Assembly (NCBI GenBank): GCA_964434165.1
Contig: CAYSUS010000002.1
Coordinates: 62,001-126,000 of the forward strand
Direction of reading: 5' to 3'
Length of the DNA stretch: 64,000 nucleotides
Source of the DNA: CAYSUS01 sp964434165
GTDB taxonomy: Bacteria > Planctomycetota > Planctomycetia > Pirellulales > Thermoguttaceae
Shown: one piece after another, positions 61,004 to 64,000 of the stretch
Layout of the letters: each line of letters starts with the position of its first letter
Numbering within the stretch: position 1 is the stretch's first letter
Position numbers and translations under genes: made by a program
The notes under the pieces: model-generated
The model's input: only the letters and a program-made list of their open reading frames with translations
Told to the model about the DNA's origin: nothing
Databases searched by the model: none

Positions 61004-61981
61004 ATGGACTTCTCCCCCTCGGTTTACGAGCACGCCGCGTTCCTCATCGGGCGCAGCCCGTGGGAGGTCTCGCGCGATGCGGAGCTGCTCTATGCCGCGC
61101 ATGCCGAGGCCTACCGCCGCTACGAGCACCGGCCGATCGTGGTCGGCATCGACATCTATAACCTGGAGGCCGAGGCCTACGGCGGCGCGGTCCAGCCGCC
61201 GCACGGGACGGGCATTCCGGCCATCTCCACGCCCGCGGTCCGATCGATCGACGAGCTGGCCCGGCTCCAGCCGCTCGATCCGGCCACGGGCGGCCGCATC
61301 TCGATGGTGCTGGACGTGGGCGCGCGCCTGGCCGCGGACCTGCCCGACGCGGACGTGCGCGTGCCGGTCAGCGGGCCGTTTTCCATCGCCAGCAACCTGT
61401 TGGGCTTCGAGACGCTGCTCTGCGAGGCCCTCAGCCGGCCGGACGAGACGGCCGCGGCTTTGGTGCACCTGATCGACGGGCAGGAGGCCTTTGCCCGGGC
61501 GGTGCGCGACCGGGGGCTGGACGTGGCCTTCTTCGAGTCGGCGGCGGCCCCGCCGCTCCTTTCGCCGGCCCTGTTCCGCCGCGTGGAGCTGCCCGGCCTC
61601 ACGGCGGCCATCGAGCGCACGGCGGCCGTGGTGGGCCATCCGGTCCCGTGCATCATCGGGGGCGACACGGCGCCGATCCTGGAGGCCCTGCTGGAAACCG
61701 GCACCGGCTACGTGATCTGCCCCATTGAGACCGACCAGGGGGCGTTCATGAAGAAGGTGTGGGATCGCATCGAGGTTCGGGTGAGGGTGAACACCTCGGC
61801 CGAGATCATGGTCCGCGGCACGCCGGATCAGATCGGCGGAGAGATCGACCGCATCGTGCGCCTCACCGCGGGGCGGCCCAACGTGTGCCTGGGCACCGGG
61901 TCGCTGCCGTACGAGACGCCGCCGGAGAACGTGCTGCTGGTCAAGGAGATCTGCGCAGGGCTTTCCGGGCAGGCGGCGTGA
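61004..61981 (+). CDS. Uroporphyrinogen decarboxylase family protein
   Basis: A 325-residue URO-D-fold protein. Typical stretches: RYEHRPIVVGIDIYNLEAEAYG, RVPVSGPFSIASNLLGFETLLCEAL, VAFFESAAAPPLLSPALF, HPVPCIIGGDTAPILE and VCLGTGSLPYETPPENV. The decarboxylase N-terminal signature (PVWFMRQAGR) is absent, so it is a member of the wider methyltransferase/decarboxylase branch, as in MtaA-like corrinoid proteins, rather than HemE. Substrate unknown. It has its own promoter and is preceded by 514 non-coding bases. Confidence 0.85.
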   Translation: MDFSPSVYEHAAFLIGRSPWEVSRDAELLYAAHAEAYRRYEHRPIVVGIDIYNLEAEAYGGAVQPPHGTGIPAISTPAVRSIDELARLQPLDPATGGRISMVLDVGARLAADLPDADVRVPVSGPFSIASNLLGFETLLCEALSRPDETAAALVHLIDGQEAFARAVRDRGLDVAFFESAAAPPLLSPALFRRVELPGLTAAIERTAAVVGHPVPCIIGGDTAPILEALLETGTGYVICPIETDQGAFMKKVWDRIEVRVRVNTSAEIMVRGTPDQIGGEIDRIVRLTAGRPNVCLGTGSLPYETPPENVLLVKEICAGLSGQAA

Positions 61982-62142
61982 GGGGGCAGATCGTCTGGCA
62001 TGCCACCCCGCCGCTGGCGGGACATCGCGGCCTTCGAAATGCTCTGGCATGCGACGCCTGGGGGGCTAGAATGGAAGGTTTGCTTAACCACTGGCCGTGC
62101 TGACACCCAAGCGGGGGACTCAACCCTCGAGGGGATCCGCTT

Positions 62143-62778
62143 GTGACCGACTCGTCTGCGTCCGCCCAGGAAACCCGGGCGATCGACCTGAAGGATCCCG
62201 CCCTGTCCGCGTTCCTGGCCTGGCTCGTGCCGGGGCTGGGACACTTCTACCAGGGACGCACCGGCAAGGCGGTGCTGTTCCTCGTCTGCATCCTGGGGAC
62301 GTTCGTGTTCGGGGTGTATCTGGGCGGCGACGGCGAGGTTGGGTGGGGGCGCGTCGTTTACGCCTCCTGGCGCGAGAACGACAAACGCCTGCCGTACCTG
62401 TGCCAGATCGGGGTCGGGCTGCCGGCCATGCCGGCCTTGGTTCAGGCGAGCCGGCTGAAGAACCGCAAGTCGCCGCTGCTGAACGGATTCATGGCCCCGC
62501 CCCGCCTGAAGGACGACCCCAACGAGCAGCGGAACCGTTACACGCTCGACGAGCTGAACAAGAAGCTCGGGGCGTATTTCGAGCTGGGCACCGTCTATAC
62601 GATGATCGCCGGTCTGCTGAACGTCCTGGCGATTTACGACGCTTGGGGCGGACCGGTCTTCGCCGAAGGTCGCAAGAAGGAAGAGGAAGAGGAGGAGGAC
62701 CGGCCGGCGGAAGGCCAAGGTAGGGACCTGCGCGACGGCGCCGAGCCGGCCGGCGCGAAGGCCGGGTCGGGCGGATGA
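62143..62778 (+). CDS. Membrane protein (DUF6677-like)
   Basis: A 211-residue protein with GTG start, GAGGGG upstream. Membrane segments at about 21-40 (SAFLAWLVPGLGHFYQGR), 45-62 and 145-165. The early LAWLVPGLGHFYQGRTGKAVLF resembles TM2-type proteins and a planctomycete-specific family. The C-terminal 40 residues are acidic (EEEEEEDRP). It precedes two small membrane genes. Confidence 0.78.
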   Translation: MTDSSASAQETRAIDLKDPALSAFLAWLVPGLGHFYQGRTGKAVLFLVCILGTFVFGVYLGGDGEVGWGRVVYASWRENDKRLPYLCQIGVGLPAMPALVQASRLKNRKSPLLNGFMAPPRLKDDPNEQRNRYTLDELNKKLGAYFELGTVYTMIAGLLNVLAIYDAWGGPVFAEGRKKEEEEEEDRPAEGQGRDLRDGAEPAGAKAGSGG

Positions 62779-62800
62779 GGCTTCCTGGGAGACCCCACGC

Positions 62801-63010
62801 GTGATCGACAGCCTGCCTCTTCTCGCCATGAGCGTCGAGGACCTGTGGTTCGCCGTCCCGTTGATCGTTTCGATCAGCCTGGTGTACGCGGCCACGCGGC
62901 ACGAAGAGCTGCGTCCGATCTTCCGGCACGCCCTGGGCTGCGCCACCTGGATCGTCGGTTTGATGGCCGCGATCATGGTGCTTCTGATGTTGATCTCGTG
63001 GTGGGTCTGA
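62801..63010 (+). CDS. Small membrane protein, tandem paralogue 1
   Basis: A 69-residue protein with GTG start. Two membrane segments (about 17-31 and 48-66). The central stretch AVPLIVSISLVYAATRHEEL is almost the same in the next gene, so they are tandem duplicates. Function unknown. Confidence 0.75.
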   Translation: MIDSLPLLAMSVEDLWFAVPLIVSISLVYAATRHEELRPIFRHALGCATWIVGLMAAIMVLLMLISWWV

Positions 63011-63064
63011 GCGGCGCCGCGGCCGACCAGCCCCGCCGTCGATCGCGAGCAGGAGTCCCGATTC

Positions 63065-63265
63065 ATGGCAAACGGTGTTCTTCTCGGCGCCTTGACCCTC
63101 CACTCCATGTGGTACGCGCTGCCGCTGATCGTCTCGGTCAGCCTGGTGTACGCGGCCACGCGGCACGAAGAGATGGAGGCGATCGTTCCCCACGCGGCGC
63201 GGGTGGCGGCCTGGATCGCCGGTTTCATGGCCGCGGTCTTCGTGGTCCTCGTGATCCTGACTTGA
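63065..63265 (+). CDS. Small membrane protein, tandem paralogue 2
   Basis: A 66-residue protein with ATG start. It has the same layout as the previous gene: a membrane segment with ALPLIVSVSLVYAATRHEEM and a second helix near the C-terminus (AAWIAGFMAAVFVVLVIL). It ends 16 bases before the trkA gene. Function unknown; a link to K+ uptake is only positional. Confidence 0.75.
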   Translation: MANGVLLGALTLHSMWYALPLIVSVSLVYAATRHEEMEAIVPHAARVAAWIAGFMAAVFVVLVILT

Positions 63266-63281
63266 GCCTCGAGGGGCCCTG

Positions 63282-64000
63282 ATGCGCATCGTCGTCCTCG
63301 GAGCGGGTACGGTCGGCACGTCCATCGCCGAGCTGCTCTGCCAGAACCGCCACAGCGTGACCGTGGTGGACCACGACCCGGCCAACACCCGGCGCGTGGA
63401 TCAGGAGCTGGACGTCCGCGCCGTGACCGGATCGGCCTCGCAGTCCAGCGTGCTCTTTCAGGGGGGAGTGATGGGGGCCGATCTGTGCCTGGCCGTCACC
63501 GGCGACGACGAGGTGAACCTGGTGGCTGCGAGCATGGCCAAGGCCATGGGCGCGCGGCGGACCGTCGCCCGGGTCTATTCGCCCGTGTTCCGCGACCTGA
63601 GCACGTTCGACTACCAGAGGCACTTCCGGATCGACCGGCTGCTGAGCCTGGAGCACCTCTCCGCCATGGAACTGGCCCGGGGCATCCGGCACCCGGGCTC
63701 GCTTCTGGTGGAGAACTTCGCCCGGGGCGAGCTGGAGATGCAGGAGTTCGCCATCGCCTCGGAGACCTCGGCCGTGGGCGTGGCCCTGAAGGAGGTGAAG
63801 CTCCCCAAAGGCGTGCGCATCGGGTCGATCCTGCGCGGCGAGAGGATGTGGATCGCCGGGGCCGCGGACCGGCTGGCGGTGGGCGACCGGATCACGTTGA
63901 TCGGCGCGCGGGAGGATATCGACGACGTAAAGGACCTGTTCCACGTCGAGCCTCCGCCCAAGCAAGGGGTCGTGATCGCCGGCGGAGGCGAGACGGGCTA
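63282..64000 (+). CDS. trkA: Trk potassium uptake regulatory protein TrkA (cut by window end)
   Basis: The 239 visible residues start with a Rossmann RCK-N domain, MRIVVLGAGTVGTSIAELL with VVDHDPANTR (NAD-binding acidic Asp), then a TrkA-C domain (about 140-215, MQEFAIASETSAVGVALKEVKLPKG and VGDRITLIGAREDI) and the start of a second Rossmann half (GVVIAGGGETG). TrkA binds NAD(H) and gates the TrkH channel. GAGGGG precedes the ATG at 63282. Confidence 0.92.
   Translation, partial: MRIVVLGAGTVGTSIAELLCQNRHSVTVVDHDPANTRRVDQELDVRAVTGSASQSSVLFQGGVMGADLCLAVTGDDEVNLVAASMAKAMGARRTVARVYSPVFRDLSTFDYQRHFRIDRLLSLEHLSAMELARGIRHPGSLLVENFARGELEMQEFAIASETSAVGVALKEVKLPKGVRIGSILRGERMWIAGAADRLAVGDRITLIGAREDIDDVKDLFHVEPPPKQGVVIAGGGETG

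Noticed and set aside
1..64000. CRISPR array, insertion sequence, integrase or prophage.
   Set aside because: No regularly spaced direct repeats, transposase, recombinase or phage structural motifs were seen on either strand.

Overview
The window is a GC-rich, densely coded bacterial chromosome segment. Its gene content points to a planctomycete (Planctomycetota): a secreted 3-keto-disaccharide hydrolase (DUF1080) fused to a ThuA-like domain, several Ser/Thr kinases with membrane segments, FHA proteins, ECF sigma factors beside a kinase or a zinc-finger anti-sigma-like protein, a DcaP-like porin, an NRAMP-like carrier without the DPGN motif, and many secreted proteins of unknown function. This is inferred from family content only. 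I see no rRNA, no confident tRNA, no CRISPR array, no insertion sequence and no phage genes.

Layout. 1-7951 (minus strand): a degenerate FHA protein and a secreted protein; a btaB/btaA-like pair for betaine lipid synthesis; a divergent kinase; and the run rpe - inactive histidine-phosphatase-like protein - accD. 7952-9078: a gene-poor stretch ending in a possible small remnant ORF and a hypothetical gene. 9110-17890: scpB, a sugar isomerase/epimerase, small membrane and lipoprotein genes, the DUF1080-ThuA protein, an M28 peptidase and a large secreted protein. 18177-21874: ECF sigma factor plus kinase-TPR receptor. 21913-29331: a membrane glycosyltransferase, a lipoprotein, and an overlapping three-gene operon (NRAMP-like carrier, HExxH peptidase, Eco57I-type adenine methylase). 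29427-41181: glgC, porin, an RND efflux pair, ApbE, DedA and a secreted protein. 41780-46654: a secreted trypsin-like protease, a secreted propeller-like protein, and a two-gene ATPase plus TOPRIM cassette that resembles anti-phage OLD/PARIS logic. 46667-55382: an NMN-deamidase-like/nucleotidyltransferase fusion, a coiled-coil protein, an FHA protein, a kinase fused to a multi-pass membrane domain, an ECF sigma factor with its anti-sigma-like partner, and a carbamoylputrescine amidase-like hydrolase. 55464-64000: bioD, moeA, a moeA-substrate-binding-protein fusion, an SDR-like protein, a URO-D family protein, small membrane proteins (two of them tandem paralogues) and trkA (cut by the window end).

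Regulation. Several genes have good sigma70-like promoters (TTGnnn, 16-18 bases, TAnnnT). For scpB, the M28 peptidase, the first ECF sigma factor and the URO-D gene, the -10 box ends only 6-7 bases before the start codon, which predicts leaderless mRNAs. A family of hairpins with the core TCCGAAGTC/GACTTCGGA follows three separate genes, and other short interspersed repeats lie in intergenic spaces.

The best candidates for something undescribed are the ATPase/TOPRIM cassette (45057-46654), the carrier-peptidase-methylase operon (24379-29331), the histidine phosphatase with all recognisable catalytic residues replaced (6595-7176) and the hairpin family.
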